Shown here piece after piece: positions 16,992 through 26,568 of a stretch of DNA of 64,000 nt (its first letter is position 1; the number at the start of each line of letters is the position of its first letter). A model generated the notes under the pieces. It saw nothing but the letters and a program-made list of their open reading frames with translations, did not search any database and was not told the DNA's origin. The DNA is from Sphingobacteriales bacterium (GTDB taxonomy: Bacteria > Bacteroidota > Bacteroidia > Chitinophagales > Chitinophagaceae), in contig SEFT01000006.1 of assembly GCA_004144175.1 (NCBI GenBank), positions 1-64,000 on the forward strand, written 5' to 3'. The translations under genes and the position numbers were made by a program.

Positions 16992-18125
16992 TTATTTCAA
17001 TACCTCTGCCAGCTTGGCTTCCAGCGCTTCGCCGCGCAGGTCGCGGGCTATTATCTTGCCGCTTGGGTCTATCAGGAAGTTGCCTGGTATAGACTCTATA
17101 CCATAGGTACGGGCAGCTATCGATTCCCACCCTTTCAGATCGCTGGCGTGCGGCCAGGTTAGTTTGTCTTTATCGATCGCTTCTACCCATTTATCCTTAT
17201 CGCTATCCAGCGATACGCCGAGTATGGTAAAGTTTTTGCTTTTGAATTTATTAAAGGCAGCTACCACATTAGGATTCTCCCTGCGGCAAGGCTGGCACCA
17301 GGACGCCCAGAAATCTACCAATACATATTTGCCCTTCATGGATGACAGCGTAACTGCCGAGCCATCCGGTGCATTCAGCGCCAGCTCAGGTGCCTGTGAG
17401 CCTATGATTGGCATATTGGATGGGGCCGCCTGTTGGTTCTGCATGGCCATCATTTGGTTATACTTCGCTAGGAAGTCCTTGCCCATCTTGCTATCCGGAA
17501 ATCTGGTCTTCAGGTTTTGAGAAAAGACCGTCAGGTAATCGAACTCTACCTGCGGGTTCAGCATTTGCACCGCAAATAGGGCGTTAGGCAGGTATTTAGT
17601 AGTATCGGCATACTGCTCTATATACTTGGTAAACTGGGCATTCATCTGCGCCAAGTCGCCCTGTGCTCTTGCCATCATCGAGTCGTTGCCACGCGCTTGT
17701 AGCGTGTCCATTACGATAGACATGGTACGGAAATCGCCCAGGTGCTGGCGTACTACCATCAGGAAGCCCTTCAGACTTTGTGATGGTGTAGAGCCTGTTA
17801 ACGTATAGTTTTCCAGGCTATTCCAGTCAGATCTTATATGGATATCACCCTTGTCAATAGATAATAATATGTATTTTTCTTCATTAAAACGCAGGCGGTA
17901 GAGCCCCGGCTCAGGTGCATTACCCGATACCTCAAAATCACCCTTATCGTCTGATTTTGCAGAGTCAACCAGCGCGATCTCATTGATATTCAGCTCTTCC
18001 AGGTACACTGTTTGTTTCGGCATATTGGCTATGTTGCCATTTACAGAAAATTTGTGTTTGCCATCCTGACAGGCGCTGAGGCCTGTAGCTATAAGTATAA
18101 AAAGCAATAAATGTCTTGCTCGCAT
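16992..18125 (-). CDS. TlpA-like thiol-disulfide lipoprotein with DUF4369-type N-terminus
   Basis: About 377 aa from ATG 18125. The N-terminus (LLLFILIATGLSAC) is a lipoprotein signal with cysteine in LSAC. An N-terminal beta domain (FSVNGNIANMPKQTVYLEEL...) matches the DUF4369 module often fused to thioredoxins in Bacteroidota. The C-terminal thioredoxin fold has the redox motif WASWCQPCRREN and the FLIDPSGKIIARDLRG end. It most likely reduces or isomerises disulfides in the periplasm. The longer start at 18149 adds only QKRKDRS before the signal. Confidence 0.9.
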   Translation of the reverse strand: MRARHLLLFILIATGLSACQDGKHKFSVNGNIANMPKQTVYLEELNINEIALVDSAKSDDKGDFEVSGNAPEPGLYRLRFNEEKYILLSIDKGDIHIRSDWNSLENYTLTGSTPSQSLKGFLMVVRQHLGDFRTMSIVMDTLQARGNDSMMARAQGDLAQMNAQFTKYIEQYADTTKYLPNALFAVQMLNPQVEFDYLTVFSQNLKTRFPDSKMGKDFLAKYNQMMAMQNQQAAPSNMPIIGSQAPELALNAPDGSAVTLSSMKGKYVLVDFWASWCQPCRRENPNVVAAFNKFKSKNFTILGVSLDSDKDKWVEAIDKDKLTWPHASDLKGWESIAARTYGIESIPGNFLIDPSGKIIARDLRGEALEAKLAEVLK

Positions 18126-18282
18126 TGAACGGTCTTTTCTTTTTTGCAAACCTAAATAATTATCCCTGTTCTTGTTAGAATCAGAGCTTTGACGGTATAT
18201 TTAGGGTGAAATTTAACATATTATACCTTAATGACAAATCTTTGACACTTAGTGTGGATTTGTAAAGGATATTTGCAGCGTC

Positions 18283-19284
18283 ATGCATAAAGGTCTACTG
18301 AACCCCTACTTATTGATTTTCACCCTGCTTCTGTTCGCTTCGTGCGCGAAAGAGGAGCTGCCGATAGAGTTGCCTCCCGAGGGAGATGCATCTATCGGAG
18401 TCGTGAATCTTGGTAGCGACTATCGTGACCAGATATTCTACAGTTTTGAGGAAGCGCGCATTGTAATGACATCACCGTTAAATAGTTGGGATATATCATT
18501 CGATGCATCGCCCAAAGGCTATTACCTGCTGATGAACGGAGGTGAAGAAGGCGTAGTATACAATACAAAGCAAACCGATATGAAGGCAGTAACCACACCG
18601 CCTAAAATAAAGCATGACCAGTGGGATATTGACGACCCGTCGGGCCTTGGCGATTCGTCGGCAGTAGGTGAATGGCGTGATGCCAATGGAATATCGAAAG
18701 GCGAGGTTTATGTCCTTAAGTTCAACGCCTCGTTCATTAAAGACACTTTCAAGAAGATTAAACTGATAGCTGTGGACGAAAGCAGCTACACAATGGAATA
18801 TGGCAACCTGAGAAGCACAGAAACGAAGACCATACGGATACCTAAAGAGCATGGCTTCAACTTTGCCTACTTCTCGTTTAGCAACGGCGGAACGGTTGTG
18901 ATGCCCGAGCCTAAGAAGGATGTATGGGATATCGTATTTACCCGCTACAGGTACATTTATCGCAATCTTAATAACTTCCCTTATACCGTTACAGGTGTGC
19001 TGCTGAACCCATCTAAAGCCGTGGCTTACGATGACTCCACCAGCGGATTTGATAATATAAAGGCCGAGCATATCAACGAAAATAAATTTACCCCGGCGCG
19101 CGATGTCATCGGCTTCGACTGGAAAGACTACAATGTAGACCAAGGCAAATACACCGTAAACGCGAAGAAATCATATTTGATAAAGCTGGATGGCAAGCAT
19201 TACTGGAAGCTGCATTTCCTTAATTACTTCGGCGCCACCGGCGAGCCGGGTACCCCCAGCTTCGAGTTCAAGCGTTTGAAGTAG
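18283..19284 (+). CDS. HmuY-family heme-binding-like lipoprotein
   Basis: 333 aa. The lipoprotein signal ends at FASC (cysteine about residue 21). The body matches the HmuY pattern: a GVVNLGSDYRDQIFYSFEE opening, then SPLNSWDISFDASPKGYYLLMNGG, WDIVFTRYRYI in the middle, and a closing SYLIKLDGKHYWKLHFLNYF. HmuY proteins capture heme at the cell surface and normally pair with a TonB-dependent receptor HmuR. None is adjacent; the nearest TonB receptor is 26 kb away at 44.9 kb. Heme ligands cannot be assigned from sequence. Confidence 0.8.
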   Translation: MHKGLLNPYLLIFTLLLFASCAKEELPIELPPEGDASIGVVNLGSDYRDQIFYSFEEARIVMTSPLNSWDISFDASPKGYYLLMNGGEEGVVYNTKQTDMKAVTTPPKIKHDQWDIDDPSGLGDSSAVGEWRDANGISKGEVYVLKFNASFIKDTFKKIKLIAVDESSYTMEYGNLRSTETKTIRIPKEHGFNFAYFSFSNGGTVVMPEPKKDVWDIVFTRYRYIYRNLNNFPYTVTGVLLNPSKAVAYDDSTSGFDNIKAEHINENKFTPARDVIGFDWKDYNVDQGKYTVNAKKSYLIKLDGKHYWKLHFLNYFGATGEPGTPSFEFKRLK

Positions 19285-19302
19285 ACAACATAGATTTTTT
19301 TG

Positions 19303-19327
19303 AAAAGACCGGTAATGCCGGTCTTTT
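19303..19327 (+). terminator. Terminator of the HmuY-like gene
   Basis: Stem AAAAGACCGG / CCGGTCTTTT with loop TAATG, ending in TTTTT, 18 bp after the stop. Confidence 0.9.
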
Positions 19328-19354
19328 TGTTTGAAGCCGCAGCAATTTAAGTGC

Positions 19355-19362
19355 TAATTTTG
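19355..19362 (+). promoter_or_regulatory. Promoter -7 element of the MORN/TonB_C gene
   Basis: TAATTTTG, exact TAnnTTTG, 19 bp before ATG 19382. Confidence 0.6.
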
Positions 19363-19381
19363 CGCTCTTTATTAATTGTAC

Positions 19382-20350
19382 ATGTACCGGTTTTTTGCTA
19401 CCCTGTTCCTATTACTGTGTTCGCTAACTGATTTGAGCGCAGCATCAGGCGATACACTTGAATCCTTGCTACACTACGATGGCGAACCGTTAAAAAGCGA
19501 CCAGCAAGGCGGGTACTACTTCAGGCGGGCATATAACGACGGCAGCAGGTGGCACACTAAAGACTATTTTATTCAGACCAAGCGGCTATATAAGCATGGC
19601 ATTTACATGGATGACAGCTTTAAAGTTGCTGACGGGGTCACCACGATATACCATAAAAATGGCAAACTAAGGTCGAAGGGGCGCTTCGTAAAAGGAAACA
19701 AAGAGAGTCTCCACAAGGAATATGATTCGACTGGAAGGTTAATAGACTCTGCTTATTATATGCACGACCTGCCACATAAAGTGCATTATTCCTGGTTCAA
19801 AGATGGGACGATAAGCTCAAAAGGAATATATGATGACTCAGGCAGAGGCGCAGGCTATGAGTGGGACTATTTTGAAGGCGGTAAACTAAGCAGCTACGGC
19901 AAAAAGTCGGAAGGCCATGTAAACGATAGTGTCTGGAGCTATTATCATCGAACGGGCAATCTTAGTTTCAAAGCATGGTGGGACAAAGGCATATTTGTAA
20001 AAGGCGAGTGCTTCGACGAAAATGGCCAATCGCAGGGAGCATGCGATACTACTACGTCAATGCCCGATCCGGGTTTTGATGTAAACTCATTTATTGGTCG
20101 AAACCTTATAATGCCCAATGACGTAAAGTACGATGCAATTAACCATTATAATTGTGAGGTAATTGTTGAATTCTGTGTACTGGAAGATGGTTCGGTAGAA
20201 GTATGGAATCCACACAGCACCTGTTTTAAATCAACTGAAAAAGAAGCAGTGAGGGTTTTAAGGAAGATGCCGAAATGGAAGCCGGCCAGACAACATAATC
20301 GTCCCGTAAAGGTTTATTATACAATCCCTATCAGCTTCAGGCTTATTTAA
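19382..20350 (+). CDS. Secreted MORN-like repeat protein with TonB C-terminal domain
   Basis: 322 aa from ATG 19382. After a signal peptide (FFATLFLLLCSLTDLSAAS) come several YwqK/MORN-type repeats (GVTTIYHKNGKLRSKGRF, KEYDSTGRLIDSAYY, HYSWFKDGTISSKGIY, YYHRTGNLSFKAWW). The last about 90 residues form a TonB_C domain (VIVEFCVLEDGSVEVW, AVRVLRKMPKWKPARQHNRP, VYYTIPISFRL). Proteins of this build are common in Bacteroidota envelopes. With no N-terminal anchor of the TonB type it may be periplasmic rather than an energy transducer. A related TonB_C-only protein is at 33803-34234. Confidence 0.75.
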   Translation: MYRFFATLFLLLCSLTDLSAASGDTLESLLHYDGEPLKSDQQGGYYFRRAYNDGSRWHTKDYFIQTKRLYKHGIYMDDSFKVADGVTTIYHKNGKLRSKGRFVKGNKESLHKEYDSTGRLIDSAYYMHDLPHKVHYSWFKDGTISSKGIYDDSGRGAGYEWDYFEGGKLSSYGKKSEGHVNDSVWSYYHRTGNLSFKAWWDKGIFVKGECFDENGQSQGACDTTTSMPDPGFDVNSFIGRNLIMPNDVKYDAINHYNCEVIVEFCVLEDGSVEVWNPHSTCFKSTEKEAVRVLRKMPKWKPARQHNRPVKVYYTIPISFRLI

Positions 20351-20396
20351 TTAGTGTTTGCGGTATAAAGCAAATTATCAATACTTAACATTCGCT

Positions 20397-20427
20397 TTTG
20401 TATTTTGATATTATACCGTTACCTTTG
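20397..20427 (+). promoter_or_regulatory. Promoter of atpD-atpC
   Basis: TTTG (20397-20400), 19 bp, TACCTTTG (20420-20427): a textbook Bacteroidota sigma-A promoter 46 bp before the atpD start. Confidence 0.75.
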
Positions 20428-20470
20428 CGCCAAATTTCAAGGAAACTTTTCTATTCTTATATAATTCTGA

Positions 20471-21979
<1,509 letters not shown>

Positions 21980-21984
21980 GACTA

Positions 21985-22239
21985 ATGCAACTAGATATAT
22001 TAACACCTGAGCACAAAGTATATAGCGGCACCGTGTATGGCGTACAGCTTCCGGGCATCGAAGGTTCTTTCGAGATACTCGAGCACCACGCACCGATGAT
22101 CGCTACACTGGGCAAGGGTCGTATGAAGATCATCAAAGACAAAAGCACTACTGAGATCTACGAGATCACAGGTGGTTTTGTTGAAGTGCTGAACAATAAA
22201 GCAAGCGTACTGATAGAAGGTGCTACGGCACTCGACTAG
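21985..22239 (+). CDS. atpC: F1 ATP synthase subunit epsilon
   Basis: 84 aa, only the N-terminal beta-sandwich (LDILTPEHKVYSGTVYGVQL, GSFEILEHHAPMIATLGKG, GGFVEVLNNKASVLIEGA). The C-terminal helical hairpin seen in longer epsilon subunits is absent, as is usual in Bacteroidota. It links the F1 head to the c-ring. It starts 5 bp after atpD and is co-transcribed with it. Confidence 0.95.
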   Translation: MQLDILTPEHKVYSGTVYGVQLPGIEGSFEILEHHAPMIATLGKGRMKIIKDKSTTEIYEITGGFVEVLNNKASVLIEGATALD

Positions 22240-22271
22240 TCGAAACTAATTTACGCACACACATACTGCAC

Positions 22272-22301
22272 TAGCCGGGCTATATGCCCGGCTATTTTTT
22301 T
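22272..22301 (+). terminator. Terminator of atpDC
   Basis: Stem TAGCCGGGC / GCCCGGCTA, loop TATAT, then seven T. Confidence 0.95.
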
Positions 22302-22354
22302 GGTATGCCCCACATAACTATGTATCTGTTAACCGACGTTTAAACAGGCGTAGA

Positions 22355-24823
22355 TCATGTGTTCTTCTGCGCCAGCGGGAAAAGCATTCGGAACAAAGCA
22401 CCCTCACCGGCACTGCTTTCCGCCTCTATCATACCGCCATGGTTCATCACAACTTTTTGCACAATGGCCAGGCCTACACCCGATCCTTCGTACTCGCTGC
22501 GGCCATGCAACCGCTGAAATATCTGGAAGATCTTCCCGGCATACTGTGGCTCAAAGCCAATACCATTATCCTTTACCTCTATCAGTTGGTACATCTCATC
22601 AGGCCTCGGCTGCTGATTCTTAAATCCTGCGTCTTTGCCCGCCACTACCTTCGAAGTAATAGATATGACCGGCTGGACATCGCCCTTGCTAAACTTCAGC
22701 GCATTGCTCAGCAGGTTTTGGAAGAGTTGCCTCATCTGGTGCTTTGAACCAACTATAGGTTGCAATGGCTCCTGTACGATCATTGCATTCTTCTCAAATA
22801 TGGCGGTCTCCAGGTCCTGTATGGTCTCCTTCAGCACAAGCGTGGTATCTACAAGCTCGGGTGCTTCCTTTCGGCTGGAGATCCTCGAAAAGCTTAGTAC
22901 ATCTTCTATCAATGTACTCATCCTGGTAGATGCGTTCTGCATCCTGCCGACAAGGTCAGCGCCTGAGGTACCCAGCTGCTCTTTGTAGTTGTTTGCCAGC
23001 ATATCGCCAAAGGCTTTTATTTTTCGCAAAGGCTCTTGCAGGTCGTGGCTGGCCACGTATGCAAATTGCTCCAGCTCCTGATTGCTCAGGGCCAGTGCAC
23101 GGTTCAGTTGCTCCAGCTCTTTGGTTCTTTCCGCCACTTTTTGCTCCAGCACATGTTCCTGCTTTTTCTGGTCGTCTATATTGGTAGCGGTGCCAAACCA
23201 CTTCAGCACTTTCCCGTTTTCATCTCTGAAGGGGTAGGCTCTGCTCAGGAACCACCGGTACTGCCCGTCAGCCATTTTCACCCTATGCTCTACTACATAG
23301 TCTTGCCCGGTAGCTATAGCTTGTGTCCAAGCTTTATCCGTTCTGTCCAGGTCTTCCGGGTGCATCATGCCTTGCCATAGCCAGCTTCCATCTTCCTGCA
23401 TTCGGGCGCCTGCAAATTCCGATACCCTGCTATTGTAATACGATGTATGTCCATCTACCTCTGCCACCCATACCAGTTGTGGCATAGCGTCGGCCAGCTG
23501 TCTGAAGGAGGCTTCGCTGTCGCGGAGTTTCCTTTCGCTGGCCCTCAGTCTTTCCTCGGCCTCTTGCTGTTGCGTAATGTCTTCTATTACCGAAACAAAG
23601 TGCCTTGGCTTGCCTGCGGCATCTCTTACTACCGAGCAGGTAAGGTTTATCCATACCGTGCTCCCATCCCTGTGCAGGTAGCGCTTCTTTAGTACATAGC
23701 TATTCATTGCCCCTTCCAGAAGCTGTTGTACGTACCAAAGATCTTCATCCAGGTCATCGGGGTGTGTAATGTCCTGAAATGTTCGGGACAGCAACTCCTC
23801 ACGCGAATAGCCTACGATGCTGCACAGCCTGTCATTGATTAGCCTCCATGTGCCATCCAATGCCAGCTCGGCTATACCCACGGCGGCACATTCGAATGTC
23901 GTTCTGAAACGCTGCTCGCTCTCCAGGAGGGCGGCTTCGGTCGCCTTACCTGCAACAACCGATTTTGTTACATCTATGGCTACGCCTATCACCCCCGAAG
24001 TATTGCCATTGGCCTCTTTGTAAGGGCTATATTCAAAGTTGTAGTATACCGTCTCTATCTCGCCATTGCTGCGGCGGAAGTGCGTGGGCACCTCATACCC
24101 ATAATAAGTTTCGCCGGTGCGGTACACATTTAGCAGCAGTTCAGGAAACGACTGGTCCTTCATTTCGGGCAGCGCTTCAGTAAAAGGTTTGCCTACTATA
24201 TCTTCCCGTCGCACCTGCCATTGGTCGAGCGCCGCCTGGTTTATTTCCTCTATGATCAGTTCCTCCCCTTTATATATGACGATAGGCGAGCCTGTGCGTT
24301 CTACTACATTATGCAGTTTGGTGACCCGCTGCGTGGTTTCATCGCACACAATGAATATACCGCGAATGTTCCCATCTTCGTCCCTTGCAGGGCTGTAGCC
24401 AAAGCTCCAGTACACATCCTGCATCTTACCGTCCCGGTACACGGGCACCAGCGTATCCTGAAAGGTGACAGATGCGCCAAGCGTATATACCTGGTCCAAC
24501 AGCGGCTTTACATGTGCCCATCCTTCGGGCCATACATTTTCTGCCTTTGTACCGAGTACCGAAGGGTGCTTACCCTCGTTGCCAAGGATAGGCCTGTATG
24601 CATCGTTGTAAAAAAAAGTAAGGTCATCGCCCCACATCAATACCATCGGGACTGCTGCCTTCAGGGAAGTACTCAGCAATACTTTCAGGCTGGCCGGCCA
24701 TGTATCTATTGATCCCAGCGGAGTATCATTCCAATTATGCTTGCTGATCAGTGCTCCCATAACACCACAGCCCTGTAAAAATCTGTATTGTTCTGAGGTA
24801 TCTGCTTTTGCTGCTGGCGCCAT
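22355..24823 (-). CDS. Multi-PAS sensor histidine kinase
   Basis: About 822 aa from ATG 24823; an upstream in-frame extension to 24970 is Pro/His-rich and unlikely. No membrane helix is visible, so it is a cytoplasmic sensor. It carries four or so PAS domains (SLKVLLSTSLKAAVPMVLMW near the start, FTEALPE and YYGYEVPTHFR, a PAS/PAC with GIAELALDGTWRLINDRLCS, and a last one with LVWVAEVDGHTSYYNSRVSE). A coiled coil follows, then HisKA with the phospho-accepting histidine in YVASHDLQEPLRKIKAFG, and HATPase_c (NLLSNALKFS, VKDNGIGFEPQYAGKIFQIF, GSGVGLAIVQKVV). The last domains resemble light- or redox-sensing bacteriophytochrome-type kinases. No response regulator is adjacent. Confidence 0.92.
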   Translation of the reverse strand: MAPAAKADTSEQYRFLQGCGVMGALISKHNWNDTPLGSIDTWPASLKVLLSTSLKAAVPMVLMWGDDLTFFYNDAYRPILGNEGKHPSVLGTKAENVWPEGWAHVKPLLDQVYTLGASVTFQDTLVPVYRDGKMQDVYWSFGYSPARDEDGNIRGIFIVCDETTQRVTKLHNVVERTGSPIVIYKGEELIIEEINQAALDQWQVRREDIVGKPFTEALPEMKDQSFPELLLNVYRTGETYYGYEVPTHFRRSNGEIETVYYNFEYSPYKEANGNTSGVIGVAIDVTKSVVAGKATEAALLESEQRFRTTFECAAVGIAELALDGTWRLINDRLCSIVGYSREELLSRTFQDITHPDDLDEDLWYVQQLLEGAMNSYVLKKRYLHRDGSTVWINLTCSVVRDAAGKPRHFVSVIEDITQQQEAEERLRASERKLRDSEASFRQLADAMPQLVWVAEVDGHTSYYNSRVSEFAGARMQEDGSWLWQGMMHPEDLDRTDKAWTQAIATGQDYVVEHRVKMADGQYRWFLSRAYPFRDENGKVLKWFGTATNIDDQKKQEHVLEQKVAERTKELEQLNRALALSNQELEQFAYVASHDLQEPLRKIKAFGDMLANNYKEQLGTSGADLVGRMQNASTRMSTLIEDVLSFSRISSRKEAPELVDTTLVLKETIQDLETAIFEKNAMIVQEPLQPIVGSKHQMRQLFQNLLSNALKFSKGDVQPVISITSKVVAGKDAGFKNQQPRPDEMYQLIEVKDNGIGFEPQYAGKIFQIFQRLHGRSEYEGSGVGLAIVQKVVMNHGGMIEAESSAGEGALFRMLFPLAQKNT

Positions 24824-25096
24824 ATATGACCCTAAAAATATCGAAACTTCAGCAGAAAACCCGTGGCCTGCACGTGCTATGAAAACCTGACTTCGACAAT
24901 GGCTGACTATCAAATGCTTAGGTATATCGATAGGAGGATGGTCACGAGGCAACCTAAGGGGCGGAGGCAACTTTGGTTGATGATAGATGCAGGCAGACGG
25001 TTAAAAAGTTATTATCGACCTTATGGAAAATAACAGCCATCAAGTCTTATAAAAGCATGACATCTCGCATGCACGATTTGCTTAACTTTCTATTGC

Positions 25097-26092
25097 ATGA
25101 GGATTGTTCTATTGATCGTACTGCTGCTCTCAACCATAACGGCTACAGCCCGGCCTCCGGAGCGCTGGTACAAAGTGATGGCCACAGGCAGCGGTATGTG
25201 GGACAGCAGCTATAATATATTCATCCGCTCTATGCCCGGCTCAGACTCTATCACCCTTACCGGGTTTACCAACCACGGCGCTACCGTTAGAGGCACTGTT
25301 AGTAAGGGGCGGATCATGATACCGAAACAGACGGTGACTATTATGCACATGGGCGGCAGCTTTACCTCCGTTGCCGAAGCAGAAGGCAGTATCACGGATT
25401 CGCTCATCGTAATGCAGTTCTACTATAAGCAGGGCGACTATGGCCATACAGCGGGCCGGATTACCGCTATCAGGTGGAGCAATGAAGTAGATAGCGCGAA
25501 CAGGCAGCACGAAAGCCAGGCTGCAAAAGCATTACATGCCTCCCGCACAAGAGATACTGTTATAGACGGCGAGAGATATCGCTGGATCGTGTACGACGAA
25601 AAGCATATGATGATAGAGATAGGGCAGAGCAACGACAGCGGAATAAAGAATGGTCGATGGCTCTATACCGATGACTATGGCCGCCTAGATAACATACACC
25701 AGTATATAGACGGCGTATTGAATGGCTGGACCACATCTTACTCGTATACTGAATACGATTTGCAGCATAGGTTCTTTTGCATGCGGTTCTACACAAAGAA
25801 GCGCTACATCCACCGCAGCCAGGGGCTGTATGTAAATGACAGGCATGTAGGCAAATGGACGCAGGACGAAGCCCGGAACCGCAGGAGGAAAAAGTGGAAA
25901 ACAGTTTCATTCGACTTGTACGACCTGGATGGCCACATCACATCCAAAGCACGAACCTATCCCAATGGCAAACCTTACATGGAAACGTTCTACACCAGAG
26001 AAGGCGCTGTGGTATGGTATATCATCTACGATAAGAGAGGAAAGATAATGAGTGAAGGGTTGCACCAACCGCCGGTAATGCTGGGCTGGTAG
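25097..26092 (+). CDS. Secreted MORN/YwqK-like repeat protein, unknown role
   Basis: 331 aa with a signal peptide (IVLLIVLLLSTITATARP). The first half is beta-rich without a recognised motif. The second half has repeats of the YwqK type (NGRWLYTDDYGRLDNIHQYI, VGKWTQDEARNRRRKKWKTV, YDLDGHITSKARTYPNGKPY). Proteins like this are often annotated as toxin-antitoxin YwqK antitoxins, but the name says little about function here. Transcribed alone, divergent from the histidine kinase. Confidence 0.7.
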   Translation: MRIVLLIVLLLSTITATARPPERWYKVMATGSGMWDSSYNIFIRSMPGSDSITLTGFTNHGATVRGTVSKGRIMIPKQTVTIMHMGGSFTSVAEAEGSITDSLIVMQFYYKQGDYGHTAGRITAIRWSNEVDSANRQHESQAAKALHASRTRDTVIDGERYRWIVYDEKHMMIEIGQSNDSGIKNGRWLYTDDYGRLDNIHQYIDGVLNGWTTSYSYTEYDLQHRFFCMRFYTKKRYIHRSQGLYVNDRHVGKWTQDEARNRRRKKWKTVSFDLYDLDGHITSKARTYPNGKPYMETFYTREGAVVWYIIYDKRGKIMSEGLHQPPVMLGW

Positions 26093-26568
26093 CGGGTAGT
26101 AGTGCGTTATTGTATGGAAGGGGGTGTGCAAAAAGCCTCATTCTTTTAAAAGAGCTTACCTTCTCACCTACCGGGAAAACAGAGTTTCTATTGCCATGAT
26201 AATGCAAATGCAGTCAACCCTATGCCTGCCAAAGAGGCATTTTTCTACAGCTAACTTGCGCCAACACAGCAACAGCACAGCGTCAGCGCAACGCCACCAC
26301 AAAAGCAGCGTAACAACAGCACAACAGCACCATAGCAGCAGCTTAACGACAGTATCACAGCAGCGCAAACGCATAGTATACCAACCGCATATTGCTACAA
26401 TTCGGGCACCGAAAACCCAAAATCGGCGAAACAAAATAAATCATCGCTTGTAGGCCACTTTTAGCTTCTAACTTTTGACTTTTAACTTAAAAATGCCATT
26501 TTGGCAAGCCTTCACCAGTTGGAACGCGGCTTGATGAATACAGATAGAATACAAACCATCACATATAT
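26093..26568. other. Intergenic region with CAG/CAACAGCAC-rich stretch
   Basis: 476 bp. From about 26265 to 26375 the plus strand is dominated by CAGCAACAGCACAG-like words. A similar CAG-rich stretch lies, in opposite orientation, at 49.62-49.74 kb. A 109-codon open frame here (26124-26453) has Gln/Ser/His-rich content and no promoter or signal, so it is not called. No clear promoter for htpG was found. Confidence 0.5.

Noticed and set aside
22357-23380. Plus-strand frames opposite the histidine kinase
   Set aside because: Shadows of the kinase gene, which has complete HisKA and HATPase motifs.
26124-26453. 109-codon plus-strand frame
   Set aside because: Low-complexity Gln/Ser/His content arises from the CAG-rich stretch; no promoter, signal peptide or family resemblance.
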